Positions 35,905-46,860 of a DNA stretch of 64,000 nt are shown here, one piece after another. The position numbers and the translations under genes were made by a program. A model generated the notes under the pieces. It was not told where the DNA came from. It searched no databases and saw nothing but the letters and a program-made list of their open reading frames with translations. Numbering within the stretch: the first letter of the stretch is position 1; each line of letters opens with the position of its first letter. Source of the stretch: Ursus arctos (lineage: Eukaryota > Chordata > Mammalia > Carnivora > Ursidae); NCBI RefSeq assembly GCF_023065955.2, contig NW_026622874.1:28657772-28721771 (forward strand), given 5' to 3'.

Positions 35905-37287
35905 AAGGAATAAATCCATCATACTCAACATTACACTCAACAGTAATGAGCTGAAAGCTTTTCCTCTAGGATCAGGAACAAGACAATGATGCCCATTCTT
36001 ACCACTTGATTCAACATAGTACTAGAAGTCCTTGTCAGAGCAATCAGACAAGAAAAAGAAATAAAAGGCATCCAAATCAGAAACGAAGAAGTAAACAGTC
36101 TCTATTTGCAGAGAGCATAATATTATATATAGAAAACCCTAAAGACTCCACCAAAAAACTGTTAGAACAACAGATGAAATCTGTTACAAATCATTAACAA
36201 AAGAAATTGAAGACAAAAATAAACGGAAAAATATTACATGCTCATGGACTCAAAGAATTAATATTGTTAAAATGTCCATACTACCCAGTGTAATCTATAA
36301 ATTCAATGAAATCCCTATCAAAATTTCAATGACATTTTTCACATTAAAAAAAAAATCCTAAAATTTGTATGGAACCATAAAAGACCCCAAATTGCCAAAG
36401 CAACCCCCTGAATAAAGAATGAAGCTAAAGGCATCACAGTTCCTGATTTCAAACTATATTACAAAACTACAGTAATCAAAACAGTATGGTATTGGACACA
36501 TGGATCATTGGGATAAAACAGCACAGAAATAAAACCACACATATACAGTTAATTAATTTATGACAAAGGAACCAAAAATATACACTAGGGAAAGAACAGT
36601 CTCTTCAATAAATGGTACTGACAAAAATAAACTACGTGCAAAAAAATAACACAACCCCTATCTCACACACAAAAATTAACTCAAAACGGATTAAAGACCT
36701 GAACATAAGATCTGAAACCATAAAATCCTAGGGGAAAAAAAACAGGGCGGTAAGCTTTCCTGGCATGATTTTTTGGATTTGACACCAAAAGCAAAGGCAG
36801 CAAAAGCAAAAATAAACAAGTGGAACTACATCGAACTATAAAGGTTCTGCATAGCGAAGGAAACCATCAACAAAATGAAAAGGCCATCTACCAAATGGGA
36901 GAAAATATTTGCAAATCACAGATCTGATAAGAGGTTAATATCCAAAATATATAAAGAACGCATAATCTAACATCAAAAAACCCCTAAACGATTTGATTAA
37001 AAAATGAGCAAAGGAATTGAAAAGATATGTTCACAAGACATAAAAATGCCAAACAGGTACATGAAAAGGTACTTAACATCACTCATCATCAAGGAACTCC
37101 AAATCAAAACCACAACTAGCTATTACCTCACACCTGTTAGAACAACTACCATCAAAAAGATAACAGATAACAAGCGTTGGCCAGGATGCAGAGAAAAGAG
37201 AACTCTCATACACTGCTGGTGGAATTGTAAATTGGCACAGCTGCTATAAAACATAGTATGAAGGCTCCTCAAAAAATTAAAAATAGA

Positions 37288-37480
37288 GGGGCGCCTGGGT
37301 AGCGCAGTCATTAAGCGTCTGCCTTTGGCTCAGGGCGTGATCCTGGCGTTCCGGGATCAAGTCCCACATCAGGCTCCTCCGCTGGGAGCCTGCTTCTTCC
37401 TCTCTCTCTCCCCTGCTGTGTTCCCTCTCTCACTGGCTGTCTCTCTGTCACATAAATAAATAAAATCTTTAAAAAAAAAA
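37288..37480 (+). repeat. Young SINEC inside the L1
   Basis: Head GGGGCGCCTGGGTAGCGCAG. Exact TSD AAAAAATTAAAAATAGA at 37271-37287 and 37481-37497. Confidence 0.95.
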
Positions 37481-37935
37481 AAAAAATTAAAAATAGAACT
37501 ACCCTATGATCCAGCAATTCCATTTCTAGGTATACATCTGTAGGAAACAAAAACCTAAGTACCCACTGATGACTGAATGGATAAAGAAAATATGATATAT
37601 GAGTGTGTCCATACACACACACACACACACACACATGAATATTATTAGGCACAAAAAAGAAGGAAATCCTTCCATCCATGACATGAATAGACCTTGAAGT
37701 CATTATGCTAAGTAAAACACATCAGACAGAGAAACAAATGCTAAATGATCTCACTATGTGTAGAATCTAAAAAGAACCAAACTCATAGAAGGGATTGGTG
37801 GTTACCAGAGGCAGGGGTAGGGGATGGGTGAAGTGGGTGAAGGCAGTCAAAAGGTATGAACTTCCATTTATAAGATTAATGAGTTCCGTGGACATAATAT
37901 ACAACATGGAGACTATAGTTTAAAAATACTGTATC

Positions 37936-38122
37936 GGGGCCCCTGGGTGGCCCAGTTGTTAAGCGTCTGCCTTCGGCTCAGGGCGTGATCCCGGTGTTCT
38001 GGGATCGAGCCCAACGTCAGGCTCCTCCGCTAGGAGCCTGCTTCTTCCTCTCCCACTCACCCTGCTTGTGTTCCCTCTCTCGCTGGCTGTCTCTGTCAAA
38101 TAAATAAATAAAATCTTTAAAA
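37936..38122 (+). repeat. Young SINEC inside the L1 3'UTR
   Basis: Head GGGGCCCCTGGGTGGCCCAG. Exact TSD AAAAATACTGTATC at 37922-37935 and 38123-38136. Confidence 0.95.
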
Positions 38123-38336
38123 AAAAATACTGTATCATATATCTGAAAGTTGATAAAAGAGTAGATCTTAAAAGCTCTCATCACAAGAAAAAAAAAAAGA
38201 CGTAATTATGTGAGGGGAAGGATGTTAACTAAACTTACTATGGTAATCATTTCACAATATATACATGTTATCAAATCATGTTGTACCTTTAATACAATGT
38301 TATATGTCAATTATATCTCAATAAAACTGGGGGGAA

Positions 38337-39225
38337 ATTTTTTTAAACCAATAATGTCCATACATCTGTTAGGTGGTGACTGGTACACTTTTAAATACCG
38401 ACCAAAAGCACTGCCCTGACATTACATTGGACACATAGTCAAAAGCATAACCATAAGGACTAAAACAAAGATTATTTTGCATATTGGTTAAAAATTAGAA
38501 TTCTGTGATTGTGGTTCCCACAGTTTGTATGAAAAAAATTGATCACATTATGAATAAACAATAAAAGGCTAAAAGCAATGAGTCAAGTATAATTTTTTGG
38601 ATTTGATGGCACACTGACAACAAAAACCAATCCATGGCAGGAATGGATATTGTCGTTTCAGAAAGAGAGGCATATGTTAAATGGGAAAAATATGTTTAAA
38701 TGGTAAAATTCCTAGACATAGTGGTCTAGTAGATTTGGTATCAAGTTCTAGTGAGAAATAATTCACCATCATATCACAAAGTAACTAACTAAATGATATT
38801 ATTCTGTTATTTGCTAATATGCATCCATAATTCTCATTTTGAAGTAAAGATTTTTATTTTTCTGGTGCCATCAAGTGGTAACATTATGAAGTGCTCTAAA
38901 TTTAAATGCAAATAACTTTTAGACAGAAAAATATCACGCTGATGTATCCATGTCAATTAAACACTAGTGATTTTTTAGCACACAATTATCTAAAAAGAAA
39001 AGGAAAAGTATCAGAGCTAAATGCAACTTATCTCGATATTAAATTCCCAACCCAAAATGAGAGTTAAGACAAAAAAGAAAAATGTGTAGATCTTTAAAGA
39101 CCAGAATGCTCTACTGGCAAACAAAAACCCTAATTGACCATGACACTGCTTGAGAAACAAAAATTTGTATCAAAATAATGTATCAGTCAAACCATGAGAA
39201 ATGCTCTCTCTGAAACTCCATTAAC
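38337..39225. other. RPS6KC1 intron, unique; CTCF-like near-match at 38865
   Basis: No gene seen. GTGCCATCAAGTGG at 38865-38878 is, on the minus strand, one mismatch from the CTCF core; see 49272. Confidence 0.4.
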
Positions 39226-39234
39226 ATGGCAGTA

Positions 39235-39431
39235 GGGGCGCCTGGGTGGCTCAGTCGTTAAGCGTCTGCCTTCGGCTCAGGGCGTGATCCTGGCATTCTG
39301 GATCGAGCCCCACATCGGGCTCCTCCGCTGGGAGCCTGCTTCTTCCTCTCCCACTCCCCCTGCCTGTGTTCCCTCTCTTGCTGGCTGTCTCTCTCTGTCA
39401 AATAAATAAATAAAATCTTTAAAAAAAAAAA
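39235..39431 (+). repeat. Young SINEC
   Basis: Head GGGGCGCCTGGGTGGCTCAG to poly-A. TSD ATGGCAGTA at 39226-39234 and 39432-39440. Confidence 0.93.
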
Positions 39432-39440
39432 ATGGCAGTA

Positions 39441-40397
39441 AAATAACTATTTTTAAGGCAAAAGCCCAAAAGGACAAAGAGATTAAGAGAGAAGACTGCA
39501 GCAACATTTTACAAGCTAGAGAACAGATGGCTGAGTGGTTATTGACTTGGGAAGCTCAAGGAGGCTGCCTGACATACATGACACCGTAAATCTCTCCAAA
39601 AGTTTGGGAACTGGTAACACTGGGTAGCTGTGGAAATCAGAGTAAGGGCTAAAAACAAGAGAATGAGTCAGAATTCTGGTTAAAAAGCACTGATACCACG
39701 ACACCCACTCCCTCTTCAGTCCATGCAGCCAAGTATTCATCTTATACCACAGTAGAAGACTGAAAGTTCATACTCTAATAAAAAAGAAAACTCTAGACGG
39801 GACACCAAGCATAGTGAGGAGGGAAGTGTTACTGCTACAGGAGACTATGGTCATCTGAATGGCACTAACAAGTCAAAGGTCACAGAACAACAGTAAAAAT
39901 GATTTTCTGGAAAGCAACCAATTGGAAGAAGGTCCTATCAACATTGGATTAATGTGTCCGAAAGTCACATGACTAACTACGGTTATGCTTCACACTCTTT
40001 CTATAAGAAAAAGACAAATGACTTAAAAAAAAATCTGAAGCTTAAAAAAAAGTCAAGTCCTACTAACAAACATTCAGAAACATTCAGCTCCCACATCACC
40101 CCAGTAATTAGCTGAGAATGTAGGATAACTAACAACAGAAGAGTAGGCAAATCAAGAGCCTTTACGTTTCATATCCTCTCTTCAGGCCAGCACGAGTAAA
40201 TGCACTAAAGAATCTCGGCAAATACTTCAGAGAGAGGTGAAGGCTGGTGAACACTAGCCATGTCAGAAAAAAGATTATTATTCACACAAGAGACATGGAG
40301 ATTTCATTTTTGTAAAACTTGTTGGGTTAATTGATCAAAGTAGAGAGTTAAAGCAGCTCTGATACTGCCTTCCATTCATATAATTAAAAGTATATAC
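39441..40397. other. RPS6KC1 intron, unique
   Basis: Nothing recognisable as a gene or repeat. Confidence 0.45.
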
Positions 40398-40410
40398 CCA
40401 AATGTAGGTC

Positions 40411-40610
40411 CTTTTTTTTTTTAAAGAGAGAGAGAGAAAGAGAGAACATATGTGAGCAGAGCTGGCAGGGGAGAGGGAGACAGAGAATCCTAAGCAGGCT
40501 TCATGCCCAGCACAAAGCCTAATGCGGGGCTCAATTTCAAGACCCTGAGATCATGACCTGAGCCGAAATCAAGAGTCAAACGCTTAAATGACTGAGCCAC
40601 ATACACAATT
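40411..40610 (-). repeat. SINEC, antisense, about 155 bp 3' of the MIT exon donor
   Basis: Poly-T, an AGAGAGAGAGAAAGAGAG tract and TGACTGAGCCAC near the end; the extreme head is lost. TSDs CCAAATGTAGGTC (40398-40410) and CCAAATGCAGGTC (40611-40623). In the gene's direction it is a sense-oriented SINE downstream of exon 40765-41127. Confidence 0.9.
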
Positions 40611-40764
40611 CCAAATGCAGGTCATGTAATCTTCAGTAATTTCTCATTTTCAGTCTTGTTTTTACAGAGGATTATATGCAAAGTATATTTATAAATATAT
40701 ACTTTTCTTTGCAGACACCAACATAAAAACATTCCAGAACATATTAATACAGATAAAATTGTAC

Positions 40765-41127
40765 CTTGAACACCCTCTAGGAGTAAATCAACTCCTTTCC
40801 TATAAAAATTGGAAGCAGCTTCATAGTCTTCTTCTTCTTCTTTTTTTAAAGCCAGCTTTATTAATTCTCCTGCTTTCTCCAAATAATCTCTCTTGCCAAG
40901 CTTGGATTTTAAACTGCCAGGAAAGAGGCTGCGACTTTCCCGTTCTTCTTCTGGTTTGTTCTGTTCGCTGTCAGAAGCAAAAGCCCCTAGTGCTGAAGGA
41001 TCCGAAGAAAGACTGGGACCGAAAGTTCTAATGGGAGAATTTTGATTGGAAGCCATTCCATCATCTAACTCAGCAAGAGAATCCACATCAACAGTAAGAG
41101 ATATCAGATCACTGTCGCTGGAGAAAC
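40765..41127 (-). CDS. RPS6KC1: RPS6KC1 coding exon: acidic linker and first two helices of the MIT domain
   Basis: The 363-bp exon (acceptor TTTCTAG, donor GT after CAAG) starts in phase 1 and ends in phase 1. It begins GFSSDSDLISLTVDVDSLAE, continues through a Ser/Asp/Glu-rich, probably disordered linker, and then enters the MIT domain at RDYLEKAGELIKLALKKEEE. The second MIT helix follows (EDYEAASNFYRKGVDLLLEG). MIT domains are three-helix bundles of about 75 residues that commonly bind ESCRT-III tails; in RPS6KC1 the domain sits between the PX and kinase-like parts. The alternation of Leu/Ala and charged residues and the YxxA pattern fit the fold. The run of four Glu between helices is intact. 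The third helix is on the next exon, about 30 kb away. The open frame read past the donor is intron and should not be counted as protein. Confidence 0.95.
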
Positions 41128-42085
41128 CTAGAAATATGATCACAATAGTAAATAGATATTAAAATAAGAATCAGCCAAAAAGAATACAACTCATGCTGAC
41201 TATTCATTTGTTCATACTATCCAAGTCGATTAGGAAGGCTGTCATTGCCTGATAGAGATTGGTGCCTAGCAATTTGTTTCTGCTTACTTCATTCATGTCT
41301 ACGCTCAATGTAACCTCTCGAAGCCAATCTTCTTTGCCTTAATTATCACAGTAAAACTGAAGGCAACTCTTTATCTAGCCTTGCTGTCAAAAAGAAGAGC
41401 CTTTACCACAAGATCTTGTAACAACATCATTATGATAAATGGAAAAGAGTAAGAGCTTCAGGATAAGACAAAAACAAGTGCTTGGATCCCAGCTCTTAAA
41501 ACTTACTATGGGACCAAGAGCGAGTCACTTAATGTTACTTATTATGCAGGACTTTAAATGAGGAACAGAGTTAATGCGTATAAAGCATAATAGACTTATC
41601 ATTCAATTACAACTATTATAGCAATTATATAATCATTATTTAACTATTATACAATGTACCCTCACAGAGGTGTGCTTTTAGATAATCATCCATATCTGGA
41701 AAATGTATGCCATTTAGCTGTGGGTTTTTTTTAAAGGACTAAATTTTTAGAAATCTTTCTTTCAATCTTTTCCACAAGCTTTTAGAGAGAGCTTTGGTCT
41801 ATATACATCTCTTAGTTTTCTGACAGAAAATGAACAAACAGGTGGTATTGAAATATTCAGCAATGAAAACTCTTTCTCCTATTTCATAGAACTGACTTCA
41901 TGGTAAATGAGCATAAAGTCTTAGGATCTCCCTTTATATTCTTAAAATAATTGACAGTCTCAAAAATCTTTTGTTTTTATGGATTATACCTATAAATATT
42001 TACCAATCTTAATATTTAAATAGACTAAAAATTTTTAATTAAACACTAAAAACCATTATATGTTAACATAATTTTTATTAAAAAT
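41128..42085. other. RPS6KC1 intron with MIR remnant (41440-41600)
   Basis: TGCTTGGATCCCAGCTCTTA and GAGCGAGTCACTTAATGTTA near 41480-41540 follow a MIR core. The rest is unique. Confidence 0.5.
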
Positions 42086-42097
42086 AACTATATTCTC

Positions 42098-42306
42098 AGG
42101 GCATCTGGGTGGCTCAGTTGGTTAAGTGTCTGCCTTCAGCTCAGGTCATGATCTCCGGGTCCTGGGATCAAGCCCCATGTCGGGCTCCCTGCTCAGCGAG
42201 GAGTTTGCTTCTCTCTCTCCCTCTGCCTCTCCCCCCACCGGCTCATGCACTCTCGCTCTCTTCTCTCCAAAATGAATAAATAAATAAAATCTTTAAAAAA
42301 AAAAAA
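42098..42306 (+). repeat. SINEC
   Basis: Head AGGGCATCTGGGTGGCTCAG to AATAAATAAATAAAATC and poly-A. The TSD AACTATATTCTC is at 42086-42097 and 42307-42318. Confidence 0.94.
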
Positions 42307-42888
42307 AACTATATTCTCCAAAACAAAAAAGTATTTAGTAAGAGAAGTGATACTGTTTTAAATTTTCACAAATCTTTTTAACAGAAGGTGAGCAGATCTC
42401 ATATCTGATCCCGCACTCAATCTGTTGTCATGTTATTTTGGTCGAAAGATTTGAGGAAAATCTCACATAGACGTGTAATGAAAATAGAGTGAATATTTTA
42501 GTAGCGTTCTCAAATATTTACAGATATTATTTTTTGAAACTACACCAAAACTTGACAAGTGGTAGTTTCTTAAAGCTTAGTTGCCATGTAGAATATAAAT
42601 TCTTATCAGTGAAATTTCTGTTTCTGTTACATTCAAATCCATTGGTCTGTCTTACACACTGAATGGCTCTTTTATCCATGCCTGGGTTTGTAACATCACA
42701 CACTGGACATTTTGAAAGTACTGGTTCCCTGAGTTATACAGATCTTGCAAATACTGACAAATTTCATTATTACAATATTCCCCCCAAAATCACATTTGTT
42801 ATTATCATCATCAATCTCATCAGAATATTCTTTAGACACTAGGAAACTGTCAAGCTCAAAGTAGCAGGTGTGAGTTCTCCAAAATTCA

Positions 42889-43004
42889 GGCATCTGGCTG
42901 GCTCAGTTGGCAGAGCTTGTGACTCTTGATCTCAGGGTCCTGAGTTTGAATCCCATGCTGGGTGTAAAGATTTAAAAAAAACAAAAACAGAAACAAAAAA
43001 ACAA
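42889..43004 (+). repeat. Short SINEC (head plus A-rich tail)
   Basis: A head-only form, GGCATCTGGCTGGCTCAGTT to GGGTGTAAAGATTTAAAAA, without the CT-rich middle. TSDs GTTCTCCAAAATTCA (42874-42888) and GTTCTCTAAAATTCA (43005-43019). Confidence 0.93.
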
Positions 43005-43174
43005 GTTCTCTAAAATTCAAATTTGGAATTGAAAACTCACATTTTATCATTGGCAACAAATACTGTCAGTCATTTTCCCTAAAGTGTCAGCTCACTTTGT
43101 TTGCTTTTGAAAAAATATTTGACAAATACCCAAGTCTGAACGACAGTTTGTCTGTCAATGGTTCTTTCAAGCAA

Positions 43175-44394
43175 GACCTCGATGTGAGACAGGAATCCAT
43201 CAAACTCATAGAGGAGAACATAGGCTGCAACCTCTTTGACATTGGCCACAGCAACTTTTTTCATGACACATCTCCAAAGGCAAGAGAAACAAAAGAAAAA
43301 ATGAACTTGTAGGACTTCATCAAGATAAAAAGCTTCTGCACAGCCAAGGAAACAGTCAAAAAAACTAAGAGGCAGCCCACGGAATGGGAGAAGATATCTG
43401 CAAAAGACACTACAGATAAAAGACTGGTATCCAAGATCTACAAAGAACTTCTCAAACTCAATACATGAGAAACAAATAATCAAATCCAAAAATGGGCAGA
43501 AGATATGAACAGACACTTTTCCAATGAAGACATACAAATGGCTAACAGACACATGAAAAAATGTTCAAAATCATTAGCCATCAGGGCAATTCAAATCAAA
43601 ACCACACTAAGATACCACCTTAGCCAGTTAGAATGGCAAAAACTGACAAGGCAAGAAACAACAAATGTTGGAGAGGATGTGGAGAAAGGAGATCCCTCTT
43701 ACACTGTTGGTGGGAATGCAAGTTGGTACAGCCACTTTGGAAAACAGTGTGGAGGTCCCTTAAAAAGTTAAAAATTGAGCTACCCTATGATCCAGCAATT
43801 GCACTACTGGATATTTACCCCAAAGATATAGACGTAGTGAAGAGAAGGGCCATATGCACCCCAATGTTCATAGCAGCATTGTCCACGATAGCTAAATTGT
43901 AGAAGGAGCCGAGATGCCCTTCAACAGATGGATTAAGAACATGTGGTCCATATATACAGTGGAATATTACTCAGCCATCAGAAAGAACGATTACCCAACA
44001 TTTGCAGCAACATGGACGGGACTGGAGGAGATTAAGCTAAGTGAAATAAGTCAAGCAGAGAAAGATAATTATCATATGGTTTCACTCATTTATGGAACAT
44101 AAGAAATAGCAGGAAGATCAGTAGGAGAAGTAAGGGAAGAATGAAGGGGGGGTAAACAGAAGGGGGAATGAACCATGAGAGACTATGGACTCTGGGAAAC
44201 AAACTGAGGGCTTCAGAGGGGAGGGGGATGGGGGCCTGGGATAGGCCAGTGATGGGTATTAAGGAGGGCACATATTGCATGGTGCACTGGGTGTTAATAC
44301 ACAAATAATGAATCATGGAACACTACATCAAAAACTAAGGCTATACTGTATGGTGACTAACATAATAAAAAATTATTATTAAAAAAAAAAAAAA
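43175..44394 (+). mobile_element. Young carnivore LINE-1, 5'-truncated 3' end
   Basis: A 1.2-kb copy starting in ORF2 and ending in 3'UTR and poly-A. The exact 15-bp TSD GGTTCTTTCAAGCAA is at 43160-43174 and 44395-44409. ORF2 pieces ([18 protein letters not shown] and [17 protein letters not shown]) are in shifted frames, so it is dead. It overlaps the copy at 5197-6394 with high similarity. Its A tail follows AATAAAAAATTATTATT. Confidence 0.93.
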
Positions 44395-45058
44395 GGTTCT
44401 TTCAAGCAAAAATGGTGTCCCAAGAGAAAAGCAGCTAGTTCATGGCTCAAACAAGTGCTTTTCCTCAAGACAACCACAGCAGTTCAGTATGCAGAAGTGT
44501 TGTATGCATACTTCCATTTAATCACACAGAATATCAAGATGACATGTACCCAAAGGTTGAGATTTGATAAAAATTAATAGTTTTTACTGCTTTACCAAGG
44601 GCATTTTAGGCAAAATTAGCATTGGCATTACTGCAAGTACATGCAATGATTCCTATGACAGTCTGTTGTCACTGTCCTGATGGATACTCAGGCCCAGCAG
44701 TTTTACCTACCAGTGCTTTTGCATCATTAGTGCAAATGTCAACACAATGAAAAAGGCAAATAATTCCCTAGACTATTATAAAAAATAGTTTCTGCCTTGC
44801 AGAACCCCTTAAAAGATCTCCGGAATACCCAGGTGTCTTCAGACCATACTTTGAGAGCCACTGATCTATATCATTCAATAAGCAGGACAATAAAGCTACG
44901 TAAAAATTAAGTTTGGGAACAACTATGGGACCTGTATTACCACTGAATATTGACTTTCAAGTTTCTCAGGAAAGAAAATATATTGAAAAGAAAATTATTT
45001 CCTCAGGATCATATATAAAGCCAAACTTAAAGGTGGGTTAGACGATACAATTCTAGAT

Positions 45059-45392
45059 CAGGGATCAGCAAACTTTTCTTCTAAGGGCTAGAGAGTGAGT
45101 ATTTCAGGCTTTGTAGACCATATGATCTATGTCACAACTAATCAACTCTGCTATTGTAGTACAAAAGCAGCCACAGATAATATGTAAATTACTAAGTATG
45201 GCTGTATTCCAGTAACACTTTATTTATGGATGCTGAAATTTGAATTCCATATAATTTTCACATGCCACAAAATAATATTCTTTTGAATTCTGTCAACCAT
45301 TTTAAAATGTAAAAACCATTCTTAGCTAGTAGGTCATATAAAAACAGGTGGCAGGTCGGATTTGGCCCACAGGCCATAGTTTGTCAACCCTT
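45059..45392 (+). mobile_element. hAT-Charlie-type non-autonomous transposon
   Basis: Starts CAGGGATCAGCAAACTTTTC and ends GGCCATAGTTTGTCAACCC, which are imperfect inverted ends. Internal phrases TTTCAGGCTTTGTAGACCAT, GTAACACTTTATTTATGG and AACAGGTGGCAGGTCGGATT follow a common mammalian hAT MITE. The family name (MER/Charlie number) is uncertain. Confidence 0.75.
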
Positions 45393-46394
45393 TTTATACA
45401 CTCAAATTGCTTACTTTATATCAAATAAAATAAGTTAGGGTAAAAACATGTTACTGGCAGCTAAGCTCAAATTTCAATTCAGCTCCAGACACTACTTTGG
45501 CACCCTGTCAACATATCCTGTTTTCAGGGGTTTTTCGCAAATCCTTAGAATGCCCATAAAGAACTCATTTTGCTCCCTAAAAGCAAAAGACTTCGTTAAA
45601 TCCACAATCTGAGATGAGAGTCACTGGACCTAGTGGAAATCTTTTCAATCTCTGACATTTCAACTGTACAGACAGCACTTCAAAATCAAAATCTTTTATA
45701 GCAGTCTACAAAATTATTTATCCACTGTTCTGAGAAATATACAAACTTTATAAGAGATTTTTTTTTTAATGATCTAAAAATATTTTATATATTTCAACGC
45801 ACATTTATTTCCTTAACTGGGGGCTTTATATAACCTGGTCCATTTATATTCATAAACAAATAGTCAAAGTTTAAAAAACAAGTTCTGGTTTATACAGCTA
45901 ATCATAAAAGAAAGGAAATGCTGTTACAGATCTTTTGTCTGCTCTCTGGTGTCTTGTCACTATAACCTTCACATCATCTATCACATTGTACTGTTTCATG
46001 TTTTGCCTGATTTTCCTTTCTAACAAGAACAATAATACCAAAGGGCAAAGGGGTAAAATTATGTGTACTCAGTTTCTTGGCTTTTGACCACAAAAATCTG
46101 GTGACATAAGTCTTATTTCCTCTCTTACCTTTCCAATCATATTTTCTTAGCAAAGGAAATCATGATTAAATAAAACTAGATCAGAAGAGTAAGACCATCA
46201 AAATACCTAGGAAGAAAGTCAGATAACGAAACAAACTAATAAATAATAATATTCAAATTGTTTCCTTTTCAAATTCTACCTAATTCTAAATGAAGAATCT
46301 TTCAAAGTGAGCAAACAAAGAAAAACAAGCAAGTTAGGATGAGGAATTTTTCTAGTCCAACTAGGAGAAGCAAAGGGAAGCAAAAAGACTTCTG
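45393..46394. other. RPS6KC1 intron, unique
   Basis: No gene or clear repeat seen. Confidence 0.45.
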
Positions 46395-46860
46395 ATTTAA
46401 ACTTTTTGGAGGACAATTTGGCAATACATACTAAATGCAAAAAATGCTTATATCTTTGACCCAGAAATTCAGCAATTTATATCAAAAACAATCAGAGATA
46501 TGATAAAAGATCTATACATGAGAATATCCATCACAAAAATTAGTGAAAATTTGGAAATAACAAATTCCAAACAATAGGAGATTATGGTACATCCCTTTGA
46601 GAAAATGTTATACAGCTATTAAAAATTATGTTATAGAAGAATGCTTAATGCTAAAGTGTTCATTATTATGCAAAAACGACAAACTGTAAAGCAGTACATA
46701 CATATACTATAATTTTAATTTTAAAACAAAAACACAGGAAAAAAGACTAGAGAAGTGTATTAAACATTAACAGTAATTTTCCCTATACGGTGGGATTACA
46801 GGTGACTCTTAACCACATTCCTTTACGTGGATGACAAGCTCTTAAGCCTCAGTATCTGAA
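46395..46860 (+). mobile_element. Ancient L1 3' end remnant
   Basis: ACAATTTGGCAATACATAC, TTTGACCCAGAAATTCAGCA, TATGGTACATCCCTTTGAGA and GGTGGGATTACAGGTGACTC follow the ORF2 end and 3'UTR of old L1M/L1ME elements. Confidence 0.65.

Larger units (their letters stand above)
35905..38336 (+). mobile_element. Old L1, ORF2 RT to 3'UTR, with two SINE insertions
   Basis: Continuous L1 text from CATCATACTCAACATTACAC through GATCAGGAACAAGACAATG, CATACTGCTGGTGGAATTG, TAACATCACTCATCATCAAG and the 3'UTR to ATATCTCAATAAAACTGG. ORF2 is broken by many stops; the longest surviving pieces are 60-80 residues (for example 37004-37249, whose RTLIHCWWNCKL segment is the conserved C-terminal cysteine/tryptophan region). 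SINEs at 37288 and 37936 split it. CA repeat at 37613-37634. Confidence 0.9.
42319..44869. mobile_element. Possible ancient DNA-transposon relic, split by a SINE and an L1
   Basis: The non-L1 parts (42319-42873, 43020-43159, 44410-44869) read like one mid-GC, formerly coding unit. It ends CTTTGAGAGCCACTGATC, which resembles the right terminal repeat of MER5/hAT-Charlie elements. Phrases such as GACAAGTGGTAGTTTCTTAA look familiar from an ancient mammalian repeat, but I cannot name it. No transposase motif is readable. Confidence 0.4.

Noticed and set aside
43079..43552. 157-residue minus-strand frame with Cys/Phe-rich translation
   Set aside because: It is antisense to the young L1 ORF2 region and crosses the L1 insertion boundary at 43175.
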